A DNA stretch of 64,000 nucleotides from Flavobacteriales bacterium. Its GTDB lineage: Bacteria; Bacteroidota; Bacteroidia; Flavobacteriales_G; JALEGO01. A program made the position numbers and the translations under genes. Of this stretch, positions 50,125-59,444 are shown piece by piece. The stretch lies in NCBI GenBank assembly GCA_020628935.1, contig JAHDEG010000005.1:184373-248372 (forward strand). Direction: 5' to 3'. Numbering within the stretch: position 1 is the stretch's first letter; each line of letters opens with the position of its first letter. Under the pieces are notes generated by a model, which was not told the DNA's origin, made no database searches, and was given only the letters and a program-made list of their open reading frames with translations.

Positions 50125-53100
50125 TTACCTCATTAATATAAAGTAGCCATTATAAATAAACTCTTTTTGATCATAACCTGAGGCATTAATAATGTAGTAA
50201 TACGTTCCAGGGGGGGCTGGTTTACCAGATACAGTTACTCCATCCCATTTGTTGCTTATTCCTTCAAATTCATATAAAAACTGTCCCCATCTATTGTGTA
50301 TTTCACATCTTAAACTACTTAACCCAGTAGATTTTACTTCAAAGTTATCATTAAGCCCATCTCCATTTGGAGTTATTACATTCGGTACTAAAATTTCACT
50401 AGGCGGGTACAGTGTAATTCCATACTTAAACGTGTCCATACATAGCTTGCTTTCATCATAATATCCTACTAGTGTAATAATAATGTCACCACCAGTTAAA
50501 AATTCGTGCGTTGGGTTTATCTCATCAGAAAACGTGGTATCTCCAAAGTCCCATTCATAAACAGATGCATTTTCTGATAAGTTTTCGAAAGGAACTGTCG
50601 TAGGCACCACATCATCTTCAAGAGTTAATGTAAACTCAACATTCATTTCAATTGCATTTACATAAATATAATCTATGTCTGTACATTGTTCTGCATCCAT
50701 AACAGTTACGTAATAAAGCGTATCTACTTGAGTTTCTGTAATAGGATTTGCTACTGTGCTATCATCTAATTCATATGATGGTTGCCATAGGTAAGTGTAA
50801 GGAGGAATACCTCCTTCTGCAGTTTCATTACCACCAAGTTCTTGCAAATCAATTATACAAATGGAATCAGGCCCTGCATCAGCAACTGGGCCTAACGGGT
50901 TATATCGTATATGTAATGAATCAGTATCAACACATCCTGCCGAATCAACTACAACAAGTAAATAACTTTGATTTGATGTAGGTGAACATATTGGGTTAGC
51001 TATGCTACTATCATTAAGATATGTTTCAGGAGACCAATTGTATGTGTAGGGTGGTCTTCCGCCAGTTGCAGTAGGGTTACCTCCTATGAATGCTTGACCA
51101 GATATGCATAAGCTGTCATTTTCATCTCCTCCTGCATCTGCATTTATATTAAATGGATCCAAGCTTAGAAATGTAGAATCCGTAATAAGACACTTATTTG
51201 CATCAGTAACGGTTAAGTAAATCCATTCACTAGATGTTATTGTTGCAGATGGATTAGAAGCACTTGTGTCTGAAATAATTGAATTTGGGCTCCAACTAAA
51301 GTTATATGGAGAAGTACCTCCCGTAACAGTAGGTGATCCTCCCAAAATAATGCTTCCTCCTGTACAAAGTGAATCTGGCCATTGGTTAAATTGAGGAACA
51401 ATGTTAACATACTGAATAAAAATATCATCTACCCCAGTACAGCCAGTATTAGCATCGGTAACAGTTAATATAAATGTTTGGCTACTACTTATATTAGCGT
51501 TTGGGTTCGCAATGCTGTCATCGTCAAGTAATGTGGAGTTGGACCATACATAAGTGTAAGAACCCGAACCGCCCGTAGCAGCTGGAGTACCTCCTAATTC
51601 AATTGAGCTTCCTATACAAACTGTATCATCGTTACCAGCATCAGCGATAGGAATATCTGCAATAAAATTAATGCTAATAGAATCTGTTGCCGTACAGTTA
51701 TCACTATCTGTAACAGTAACATAGAAAACAGTAGAGCTAGTTAAATTTGCTGTCGGGTTTGAGATTGCTGCATCGTTGAGTAGACCAGTATTATCCCATT
51801 GATAACTCAATGGGGCTACACCCCCAATACCCGTTGGTGAAGAGCCTAGAGAGACCAATGAGCCAGCGCATACCAACGTGTCGTTTCCTGCTTCTGCAGA
51901 TAATCCATTTCCGACTGTAATATCTATAGTTGCAGTTTTTGTACAGCTCCCTACCGTATTATTTACGGTTATTGTATGCGTTCCTATGCCTGCAACTACA
52001 GGGTCAAACTCACCAGTAGTCGTATTAACAATTCCGTTTCCACTCCATACGTTGTTGCCTATATTAGGCGAGGTTGTTAGTGTTATTGTTGAAGAGCTAC
52101 CGCATAAAGTTCCAGGATCGTTAATGCTCAAATTTTCATTAGGACATCCTTCTACTTTGATGCAATAGGACCGCGTGGCAGATGCATAGTAAGTACATTC
52201 ATTATCTTGATCGTCTACATCAACAGTAAAGCAGTATATACTACCTGTATCTGCAATTGTTGGTGTCCATTGAAAATGACCTTCGGGAAAAAAACCGGGA
52301 TTACTAACTGTAAAAGTAGATGTGAGTGGTAAATTTATTGCAGACATATTAAGCATTTGAGAATCTGGATCTGTAGATAATATATAGAGGTCTAGGGCTG
52401 TACCAGCTGTAACAGTAGTATCATACCTCGTACTGGTTAAAGAAGAATCAATTCCACCTAGTTGAGGCACGTTATTTTGACAATCAATTACTATAATTTG
52501 AATGTCACGAACTACCTCACCAATTAAAACTCCATTTCTGTACTCCTTAACCTTTAACGCCAAAACAGTTTTCTCAATACCAGTTGGTAATATGCAAAAG
52601 TTTCCTGAAACAGGATCAACATTTATAGGCGGAGCATATTGAAACGGATCTGTAAATGAGTGGGATGGGCTTGTTATATAATCTACATCAATAAGTTCAC
52701 TGGGAGATGTGTAATCGTCTGACCAACATCCTCCAGAAGTAGAACATCGTTGTGGCGCAACCAATTCAAAAACTAAATAGTCTCCGTCAGGATCATAAAC
52801 TCCATTATTATAGCACGTATTATTTCCTACACACAAAAATGCATTAGGGTTGTTAAAAAAGATAGGTGAGGAGTTACAAGAAACATCTAAGTTGTTAACC
52901 ATTGCCTCTACACATAATGAAGATTGAGAAGGAACGTTTAACGATGTTATATCTGCATTTCTAGAGTAATCACAAACTACTGCTTTCCAATCTCTACAAG
53001 GAACATCAAGGGTTACAATGCCCTTGAAATAGTTGATTTTATACCCATTAACTGACGAGCTTTCATCAGTACAATCTGTAATAGTACCAACACAAAAAGG

Positions 53101-53367
53101 AGTAATATCAATTCCTGATGCAGGAGCTTGTTTGGCCAATTGAATTTGTCTTATTTCACCACAAGTAGCAGATTCTATTTGTAAATTATAGTTTGCTGGT
53201 AATGCAATATTGTCTTTACAAAAACTTACCAATTTCATAGTAAATTCATATTGATTGCCTCCTAAACACTCATAAGTAAGATCCATACCTGCCGAGTGAT
53301 TTGCATAACTATTAATTTTTGTGAAAATTAATGTCAGTGACAGTAAAATGATAATTCTTAAATTCAT
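50125..53367 (-). CDS. Large T9SS-sorted adhesin with tandem Ig/PKD-like repeats and CHU_C tail
   Basis: 1080 residues with a signal peptide. The N-terminal half (about 25-480) has cysteine-paired beta domains. About 490-910 holds five tandem repeats of roughly 83 residues, each starting 'ADAGNDDTVC'-like and containing 'YTYVWSNSTLLDDDSIANPNANI'-type sequences. A PKD domain follows ('VYEWDFGDTTFSDEINPTHEF') and a CHU_C type B sorting domain ends it ('VPNVITPNGDGLNDNFEV', 'HNRWGQFLYEF', 'WDGVTVSGKPAPPGTYYYII'). Such proteins are exported by type IX secretion and fixed to the cell surface, often for attachment or gliding. The next gene upstream encodes a similar protein. Confidence 0.9.
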   Translation of the reverse strand: MNLRIIILLSLTLIFTKINSYANHSAGMDLTYECLGGNQYEFTMKLVSFCKDNIALPANYNLQIESATCGEIRQIQLAKQAPASGIDITPFCVGTITDCTDESSSVNGYKINYFKGIVTLDVPCRDWKAVVCDYSRNADITSLNVPSQSSLCVEAMVNNLDVSCNSSPIFFNNPNAFLCVGNNTCYNNGVYDPDGDYLVFELVAPQRCSTSGGCWSDDYTSPSELIDVDYITSPSHSFTDPFQYAPPINVDPVSGNFCILPTGIEKTVLALKVKEYRNGVLIGEVVRDIQIIVIDCQNNVPQLGGIDSSLTSTRYDTTVTAGTALDLYILSTDPDSQMLNMSAINLPLTSTFTVSNPGFFPEGHFQWTPTIADTGSIYCFTVDVDDQDNECTYYASATRSYCIKVEGCPNENLSINDPGTLCGSSSTITLTTSPNIGNNVWSGNGIVNTTTGEFDPVVAGIGTHTITVNNTVGSCTKTATIDITVGNGLSAEAGNDTLVCAGSLVSLGSSPTGIGGVAPLSYQWDNTGLLNDAAISNPTANLTSSTVFYVTVTDSDNCTATDSISINFIADIPIADAGNDDTVCIGSSIELGGTPAATGGSGSYTYVWSNSTLLDDDSIANPNANISSSQTFILTVTDANTGCTGVDDIFIQYVNIVPQFNQWPDSLCTGGSIILGGSPTVTGGTSPYNFSWSPNSIISDTSASNPSATITSSEWIYLTVTDANKCLITDSTFLSLDPFNINADAGGDENDSLCISGQAFIGGNPTATGGRPPYTYNWSPETYLNDSSIANPICSPTSNQSYLLVVVDSAGCVDTDSLHIRYNPLGPVADAGPDSICIIDLQELGGNETAEGGIPPYTYLWQPSYELDDSTVANPITETQVDTLYYVTVMDAEQCTDIDYIYVNAIEMNVEFTLTLEDDVVPTTVPFENLSENASVYEWDFGDTTFSDEINPTHEFLTGGDIIITLVGYYDESKLCMDTFKYGITLYPPSEILVPNVITPNGDGLNDNFEVKSTGLSSLRCEIHNRWGQFLYEFEGISNKWDGVTVSGKPAPPGTYYYIINASGYDQKEFIYNGYFILMR

Positions 53368-53567
53368 TAGTAATTCTTTAATCTTTACAACTTTGTAATA
53401 TAATTTTTTTTGTGTCTAAAACCTAATATATAATAAAGGCTTAGTGATATTGGGCTATATGTTTTTTTTCTAATTATTACTTTTCACAATATTTTCACAT
53501 TTAGCGTTTGGCAGGGGAATTATTATCCATAATAGTTACATGCAAACCATGCCTTGATAAAAATAAT

Positions 53568-56500
53568 TTATCTCACTAAAGTTATATATCCGTTAAGTAT
53601 TTTAATTTTATCCATAGCATTCTTAGTCTCTAAAATGTAAAAGTAAGTTCCTTCAGATTGCTTTTGTCCTGATTTATTAGTTCCATCCCAAGTCAAGTTA
53701 TCTGATTTGGTTTCAAAAACAATTTCTCCCCATCTGTTTTTTATGCTTAATAAGTACGATGTGTAACCAGTAATTGGAATGGTAAAATAGTCATTCATGC
53801 CATCTTTATTTGGAGAAAACACGTTAGGAATATCAACAGTTTCATTCACATATATGGTTTTATATGCTGTATCTCTACAATTGTTACTATCCGAAATAAT
53901 TAGAGAAACATCATATGCTCCCAAATTGTCGTATGTATGAATAACTTTGTCAATATCACTTACGTTACCATCCCCAAAATTCCAATTCCAGCTAATAGCT
54001 CCTTCACTAATATCTTCAAAAAGAAATTCATCGTTATTCCAAGAAGTACTGTCTATATTAAAATTTGCCATTGGATTACCAAACTCTTGAATATTAATAG
54101 GGTTACTTTCATTTGTTGCCGAACAGCCATTTGTGTCAGTAACAGTGACAAAATAGGGTGGTGGAAGTGAGTCGTAATTTGAAATAAATATACTTGGGCC
54201 TGTGCTACCTTCACTCCAAACAAAACTTGTAGCGTTAGATGAAGCGGTTAAAAATAGACTGTCAGACTCACAAATTCTAACAAGTGTATCTGTGATAAGT
54301 GAGGGTAGGTTATTCACTAAAATTAATTGTGAGGACGAATCTGAGCAGTTAGTATTACTTATAGTAACAGTGTATTCAGTATTGAGTAGTGGTGATGTGA
54401 TTATCGAAGATAGCGTATCTCCTGTATTCCATGTAAAGGAAGCATTTGTAGGAGGATTTAGCACCTCTAAAAATATTGAATCTCCCTTGCAAATTGACGT
54501 ATCTGTTACTTCTATCACTACTGATAACGGTCCTGGTTCATTAAGTGTAACTTGTAAGGTAAGTGAACAATTATTAGAATCAGTGATTTGTACCGAATAG
54601 GTTCCTTCTGATAAATTTATAGCTGTCGAGCTATCTTGGTTTAAAGTTTGTACATCCCACAGATATGTGTATGGCTCAGTTCCACCGCTAACAATGGCTG
54701 AAACAGTTCCGTCTGTTTCTCCTGAGCAACTCACACTCTGACTTGACCCTAAGGCAGAAAGTGATTGCGGTTGATTAATTTGTATGGAGTCATTTATGGT
54801 GCAATTTCCGTCATCAATTGAATAAGCATAAGTTCCTGCTACTAAATTGTTAAGCGAATCATTGATACTTCCATCTGCCCATAAATAATTGTAATTGTTC
54901 AAATTGCTACCTGAAGGGTTTAGTACTATCAAGCCATTGTTTTCACCATTACAACTTACGTGTTTAACAAGCTCATTGGCAATAATTTCTGTCACTGAAA
55001 CTTCTTGCGTTGATGTAGCTTCACATACACCACTTCCGACGGAATATTTGATAGTATAATTTGTATTTACCGATGAATTGCTTATTACCCCGCTACTATT
55101 ATTTATTGAAGCCGAACCAGATGGTAAGGGATCGAATGCAAATGTACCGCCAGTATCTCCAAGAATAGTTACCGTGTTGGTTCCATTTATACAAATGTCG
55201 GTGCTTTCAAATTCAGGATCAAAAAAGGGTAAAGGCTGTAAGTTCAAGACAATTGTTGTGTCAATACATGTGTTAAACTGAATTAGTACAGAATACGTTC
55301 CAGTATCATTAAATGTAAAGGGATAAATCTCAAATTTTCGGTTAGATGAAGTAAAGCCATTTGGGCCTGTCCAGTTATAGGTTGCATTGGGCAACGAATC
55401 TGCAGTTACAGTTACTAAGGAACTATCACATGAAAACAGATTAGAACTAATATTATTTAATCCGTATGGTGATAATTCTATACCAGTTACATCTGAGTTG
55501 CCACAGCTGTCAATAGACCTTACCTGATATGTTCCTGCTGGGAGGTTGTTGAATGTTCCTGTATTTTGTAATGGAGTACTGCTTGATGGGCCAGATAAAA
55601 TTTCATATGAGTAGGGAGGCTTACCAAAATTTGCTTCAGCAAGTATTTGCCCTTGATTGCTCCCATTACAAAGGGTTCCAAAAGTTGTTAATTCTAGAGG
55701 TTCATAACCAGCAACTAGAATAGTGTCATAAGTAAAACCGTTAAATGAAGGTGAGTTACAAGCTGCAGGTCGGCTTCTGATAATGTATTCGCCAGATACT
55801 AGATTGTTAAATTCGTTTAATGATTGCTCTGGGAAAGTAATTGGACCTTCAATAATCTCATAAACATCTCCTCCTGCAAGATTAAGATTGTCGTTCAATG
55901 TCATGTTTGTGATGTTAGAAGCATTGCAATTATTTTGAACATCAAATGATAAAGAACTGTAATAGCTATTATCGGATGTGAAATTAATAGTGTCAGTATT
56001 ATTGCATGCATCGGTTATTGCTACTGTATATTCTCCATCTAAACTATTTGGACGAATAAAACTACTGCTCGACCTAGTAATAGAATTGTAAGGAAAAATA
56101 CTAGGACTATTTAAAAACGATAGCGTTGCAGGATAACTAGCTCCGGTTACAAAAAATTGAATGCTCACAAGCGATGTGTCACATGACGGTCTAATTGGTC
56201 CTAATGATAGAGCAAATGGTTGCGTAGTAACATATGATTGATTAACATTTATTGTTGTGCCACATGAATCTGTAATTGAATACGTATAAACACCGGGGTC
56301 TGCAATTAAAAATGTATCATTTAGTTGAGGTACTCCAGGTCCATTTGGTCCGTTAGTAATTTGGTAGGTAATAGGCTCTTTTAAATTGTCAGGGGAAAAG
56401 GTGGTTAGCCAATCATCACAACCTTTTGTAACTGAAATATCGGGCTGAGGCAAAGAGAATGTTGTAATTTCATCTTCTACATTACATTCATCAATTACTT

Positions 56501-57269
56501 TTATTTTATAATTTTTCCCATATTCCGCAATAAAACTAGGTTGCAAGTTAGGACCTTCTATTAAGGTTGTATTTTCAAATAAGAAAAATTGATATTGCCC
56601 TGATGGATTAGAGCCTGATGGTAGTGAAGTAACATTAGATTGAACTAATATGGAGTCACAGCTGATTTTTGATGTATTGCTACCGTTTAAGTTAGGAATA
56701 CCTTTATTTGGATCTGTTGTTAGTGTGAAATTTTGTGTAATAATGTTTGAACATGAATCTGAAACTCTTATTGTGTAGCCACCTTCGGGTAAGTTTAAAA
56801 AAGTGTTTGTGAGTTGTGCAGGTCTTACCACTACTGACGGATTTATTAGTTCATAATTAAAGGGTGGCTTACCTCCATTAACATTTATTGAAATTGATCC
56901 GTCATTATCACCAACACAACTAACATATGTACTGGTAAGGTTTATGGTGGGGTTAACGTAGTTTCCACCAACCTGTGCTGAGTTAGTGAGTGTAGTACCA
57001 CAATCATCGGTTACTTTTATTATGTAGTTACCTGAAGGAGTGGCATTAAAAACATTTGATGATTGTGCCGTTCTGTTAACTGGACCTGTTAATTCATATA
57101 TAAAGGGACTGCCACCTCCGGTTACATTAACAGTTATATTGCCGTTTGCAGCACAGTTAGAAGTTGATGTACTTACTGTGAAAGCTAAAGCCGTAGTTGG
57201 GGGGCATTGTGCTCTAATAGTTTTAAAGGAAACTATTATAAGTAAATAGAATATTATATTTTTAATCAC
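53568..57269 (-). CDS. Very large T9SS-sorted adhesin with SprB-like repeats
   Basis: 1233 residues with a signal peptide ending near 'FKTIRAQ'. The body consists of many short beta repeats, with SprB-type units late in the chain ('VSCSGETDGTVSAIVSGGTEPYTYLWDVQ', 'SEGTYSVQITDSNNCSLTLQVTLNEPGPL'), then a PKD domain ('ISWNWNFGDGNVSDIDKVIHTYDNLGAYDVSLIISD') and a CHU_C sorting domain ('IPNVFSPNKDGMNDYFTI', 'KNRWGEIVFETKSDNLTWDG', 'GTYFYILETKN'). SprB-like proteins are mobile adhesins in gliding Flavobacteria and some are surface-exposed filaments. It lies 200 bp upstream of the related gene on the same strand, so the two may form a pair. Confidence 0.9.
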   Translation of the reverse strand: MIKNIIFYLLIIVSFKTIRAQCPPTTALAFTVSTSTSNCAANGNITVNVTGGGSPFIYELTGPVNRTAQSSNVFNATPSGNYIIKVTDDCGTTLTNSAQVGGNYVNPTINLTSTYVSCVGDNDGSISINVNGGKPPFNYELINPSVVVRPAQLTNTFLNLPEGGYTIRVSDSCSNIITQNFTLTTDPNKGIPNLNGSNTSKISCDSILVQSNVTSLPSGSNPSGQYQFFLFENTTLIEGPNLQPSFIAEYGKNYKIKVIDECNVEDEITTFSLPQPDISVTKGCDDWLTTFSPDNLKEPITYQITNGPNGPGVPQLNDTFLIADPGVYTYSITDSCGTTINVNQSYVTTQPFALSLGPIRPSCDTSLVSIQFFVTGASYPATLSFLNSPSIFPYNSITRSSSSFIRPNSLDGEYTVAITDACNNTDTINFTSDNSYYSSLSFDVQNNCNASNITNMTLNDNLNLAGGDVYEIIEGPITFPEQSLNEFNNLVSGEYIIRSRPAACNSPSFNGFTYDTILVAGYEPLELTTFGTLCNGSNQGQILAEANFGKPPYSYEILSGPSSSTPLQNTGTFNNLPAGTYQVRSIDSCGNSDVTGIELSPYGLNNISSNLFSCDSSLVTVTADSLPNATYNWTGPNGFTSSNRKFEIYPFTFNDTGTYSVLIQFNTCIDTTIVLNLQPLPFFDPEFESTDICINGTNTVTILGDTGGTFAFDPLPSGSASINNSSGVISNSSVNTNYTIKYSVGSGVCEATSTQEVSVTEIIANELVKHVSCNGENNGLIVLNPSGSNLNNYNYLWADGSINDSLNNLVAGTYAYSIDDGNCTINDSIQINQPQSLSALGSSQSVSCSGETDGTVSAIVSGGTEPYTYLWDVQTLNQDSSTAINLSEGTYSVQITDSNNCSLTLQVTLNEPGPLSVVIEVTDTSICKGDSIFLEVLNPPTNASFTWNTGDTLSSIITSPLLNTEYTVTISNTNCSDSSSQLILVNNLPSLITDTLVRICESDSLFLTASSNATSFVWSEGSTGPSIFISNYDSLPPPYFVTVTDTNGCSATNESNPINIQEFGNPMANFNIDSTSWNNDEFLFEDISEGAISWNWNFGDGNVSDIDKVIHTYDNLGAYDVSLIISDSNNCRDTAYKTIYVNETVDIPNVFSPNKDGMNDYFTIPITGYTSYLLSIKNRWGEIVFETKSDNLTWDGTNKSGQKQSEGTYFYILETKNAMDKIKILNGYITLVR

Positions 57270-57705
57270 CTAGCATTTACGTACCATATATTTTATGGTT
57301 ACATGTAATTTTTTACAAAGGCTTTGAAGTAGTTTAAAAGAGCAGTTTTAATCTAAACTTGGATGTCATTGTGATGGGTTTTAATTTTAACCATTTTTTT
57401 TTGGAAAAAGTTGTGCGTTAGGGATTGAAATGACTACCCTGCAATGTAGTTTACGAAATGAAGCGTAAAAATGTAAAGCCCGGCTCCGAATTTATTCGGA
57501 GTAACGCCCGTAAAAAATTTTTTAAAATTTTGATAATCATTTAGTTATGTGTTAATTTGGGTTTTTTAGGCAACGTTCAAATTAACTTGGCGTTACAATG
57601 TAAACAACAAGAAAAAGTACAGATTTATAGATTCAATTTTTCAGGACACACATATAAGAAAATAACAGTTTTATTCTGTAAATCATAATCAATTTTTTAA
57701 CTATA
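57270..57705. other. 436-bp intergenic region with a structured repeat-like segment
   Basis: No gene is seen. 57,421-57,514 starts with GGGATTGAAATGACTACCC and holds a hairpin CTCCGAA-TTTA-TTCGGAG (57,484-57,501) flanked by GCCCGG and AACGCCCG. This resembles a short degenerate element I recall from flavobacterial intergenic regions (GGGATTG...GCCC...AACGCCC), which may be an RNA or a dispersed repeat. The divergent promoters of the adhesin and the next gene should also lie here. Confidence 0.45.
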
Positions 57706-58272
57706 ATGAAAAAAATTACTGTGGTAATAATGGCTTTGCTATGTTTAAATTTAAACGCTCAAGAAAAAGAGAAATTAAAAATTTCAGCTTCTTTGGGAGG
57801 CGGATTAGCAAAGAACTTAGCATTAGAAACCCAAGGCAGCAACCTGAAAGCTTTTTTATATATAGGGAACAGGTTTAGTTTAAACATGTACTATGATAAT
57901 TTCAAAAATTCGATCAAAATTAAGGAGCAGTATTTAGGAGCACAGTTTAATTTAGGAGTTATATCTACTAAAAGTATTCTTTTAAAAACTGGGATAGGAG
58001 TGGAAAATAACCTTTGGCAAAACCACTTTAAGTTTGACAATAAATATGCAAAACCGCAATCATTAATTGTGTACCCCAACGTAGCTATAGAGTATAATGT
58101 ATGGCATATTAAATTATACTCAGACCTTGGATATAATATAAATTGGAAAGAACCCAGACTGCAGTTAGGAGTTGCAATAAATACGAGAAATACCTTTTCA
58201 AAAAAAGATAAACGACATACTTATCCTTACTTCGGAAATAAACAAAAAGAACATTCTTTTTCGAAACGTTAG
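57706..58272 (+). CDS. Exported hypothetical beta-barrel-like protein
   Basis: 188 residues with a signal peptide ('KKITVVIMALLCLNLNAQE'). The rest alternates amphipathic strands ('SLGGGLAKNLALETQGSNLKAFLYIGN', 'YLGAQFNLGVISTKSILLKTGIGVENN', 'SLIVYPNVAIEYNVWHIKLYSDLGYNIN'), which looks like a small outer-membrane barrel. The C-terminus is basic. No family is recognised. It starts the plus-strand pair with the lipoprotein gene, from which it is separated by 57 bp containing a palindrome. Confidence 0.6.
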   Translation: MKKITVVIMALLCLNLNAQEKEKLKISASLGGGLAKNLALETQGSNLKAFLYIGNRFSLNMYYDNFKNSIKIKEQYLGAQFNLGVISTKSILLKTGIGVENNLWQNHFKFDNKYAKPQSLIVYPNVAIEYNVWHIKLYSDLGYNINWKEPRLQLGVAINTRNTFSKKDKRHTYPYFGNKQKEHSFSKR

Positions 58273-58284
58273 GTATTACAAATC

Positions 58285-58300
58285 TTCTGTGGCCACAGAA
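58285..58300. repeat. 16-bp perfect palindrome between two exported-protein genes
   Basis: TTCTGTGGCCACAGAA reads the same on both strands. As RNA it would form a TTCTGT/ACAGAA stem with a GGCC loop followed by TTATTTATT, so it may be a weak terminator of the upstream gene or an operator for the downstream one. Confidence 0.4.
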
Positions 58301-58329
58301 TTATTTATTAACTATTTAAAACACTTAAA

Positions 58330-59325
58330 ATGACTACAAAAAGTTTAAATGGGAAAATGTACTTAACGGTACTTATGGGGTTATTGTTATTAATTTCAAT
58401 GATTTCCTGCTCAAAAGATAGAGCAAAAGATGATATTAAAGATGCAAAATCAGTTGATGAATTGGCAAATGGTACCACATCTGATGTAAATACAAATGAA
58501 CGGATAACTGATTATACTTCAGTCGCTGAATTTTTAGAAGTAAACAAACCCAAGGTTCAAACTTTTAGTTTTTCTGCTTCTGAAAATATAATTGCTTTCA
58601 CTGGTGAAAAAGGATCAGACATAAGTATTGATAGAAACATTCTAGTAAAGCCAGATGGTTCAGCTGTTACTGGTTCTGTAGATGTTGAGTTTATAGAAGT
58701 ATTAACACCAGGTGATATGATTTTAGCACAAAAGTTCACGACTTCTGGTGGGCAATTGCTACAATCTGGTGGGCAGTATTTTTTAAGTCTTACTTCAGAG
58801 GGTGAACAACTAAGTTCAAACGGTTATTACACGGCTAATTTGCCAACTGATGCACCGCTTTCACCAATGATTGTTTTTGAGGGTGTAGAAAATGCAGTAG
58901 GTTTTGATTGGGCTTCTGTAGATTCTACTCAAGCTTTTGTTGAGGTTTTACAAAACGAGTATTCAATGTTTGTGCCAGAATTTAACTGGATTAACTGTGA
59001 TTACTGGACCAATGGAACGGGTCCTATTACTGATATTTCTATTGTGCCTTGTGATATTGCTTTGGAGAGCTTTAATGTATTTTTGGCTTTTCCTTCAATT
59101 AACTCTGTGATGCCGACAAACCCGGATGCAGCTACTGAAACATTTATAGGTCAGAATGTATTACAAGGAATTGATGCTATTGCCGTTGGTATTGGTATTG
59201 ACGCTAACGGTCAGTTGTTTTTAGGGAGTGCTAATTTTACAGCTACAGCTGGAGAAACAGTCCAATTAAACTGTATTTCTATTAGTGAAGAAGATTTATT
59301 AGCCTTTTTAGCTACTTTGGGTTAA
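58330..59325 (+). CDS. Predicted lipoprotein of unknown function
   Basis: 331 residues with a lipoprotein-type signal ('TVLMGLLLLISMISCSKD', cysteine at about 27). The mature part has a zig-zag of strands around 'FTGEKGSDISIDRNILVKPDGSAVTGSVDVEFIEVLTPGDMILAQKF' and 'FDWASVDSTQAFVEVLQNEYSMFVPEFNWINCDYW', then a long C-terminal part with 'VFLAFPSINSVMPTNPDA'. No enzymatic motif is evident; it is probably a periplasmic or surface-exposed beta protein. It shares the plus-strand unit with the preceding exported protein and ends at an intrinsic terminator. Confidence 0.65.
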   Translation: MTTKSLNGKMYLTVLMGLLLLISMISCSKDRAKDDIKDAKSVDELANGTTSDVNTNERITDYTSVAEFLEVNKPKVQTFSFSASENIIAFTGEKGSDISIDRNILVKPDGSAVTGSVDVEFIEVLTPGDMILAQKFTTSGGQLLQSGGQYFLSLTSEGEQLSSNGYYTANLPTDAPLSPMIVFEGVENAVGFDWASVDSTQAFVEVLQNEYSMFVPEFNWINCDYWTNGTGPITDISIVPCDIALESFNVFLAFPSINSVMPTNPDAATETFIGQNVLQGIDAIAVGIGIDANGQLFLGSANFTATAGETVQLNCISISEEDLLAFLATLG

Positions 59326-59344
59326 AATTATACTGAAAATATTG

Positions 59345-59387
59345 AGGCTTTACCTTATAAACACTTAGGGTATAGCCTTTTTATTTT
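59345..59387 (+). terminator. Intrinsic terminator of the lipoprotein gene
   Basis: AGGCTTTACC (59,345-59,354) pairs with GGTATAGCCT (59,369-59,378) with one mismatch; a TTTTTATTTT tract follows. It lies 20 bp after the lipoprotein stop, in the convergent gap with the beta-lactamase-like gene. Confidence 0.7.
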
Positions 59388-59444
59388 AGGTTTTTTATTT
59401 AGGGTTTGATAAGCGGAATACCAAGTTAATTCTTCCAGGAAGAA

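Noticed and set aside
50655..51900. CRISPR-like or DNA repeat array
   Set aside because: The repetition is at protein level (about 250 bp units in frame with no spacers), inside a single adhesin gene.
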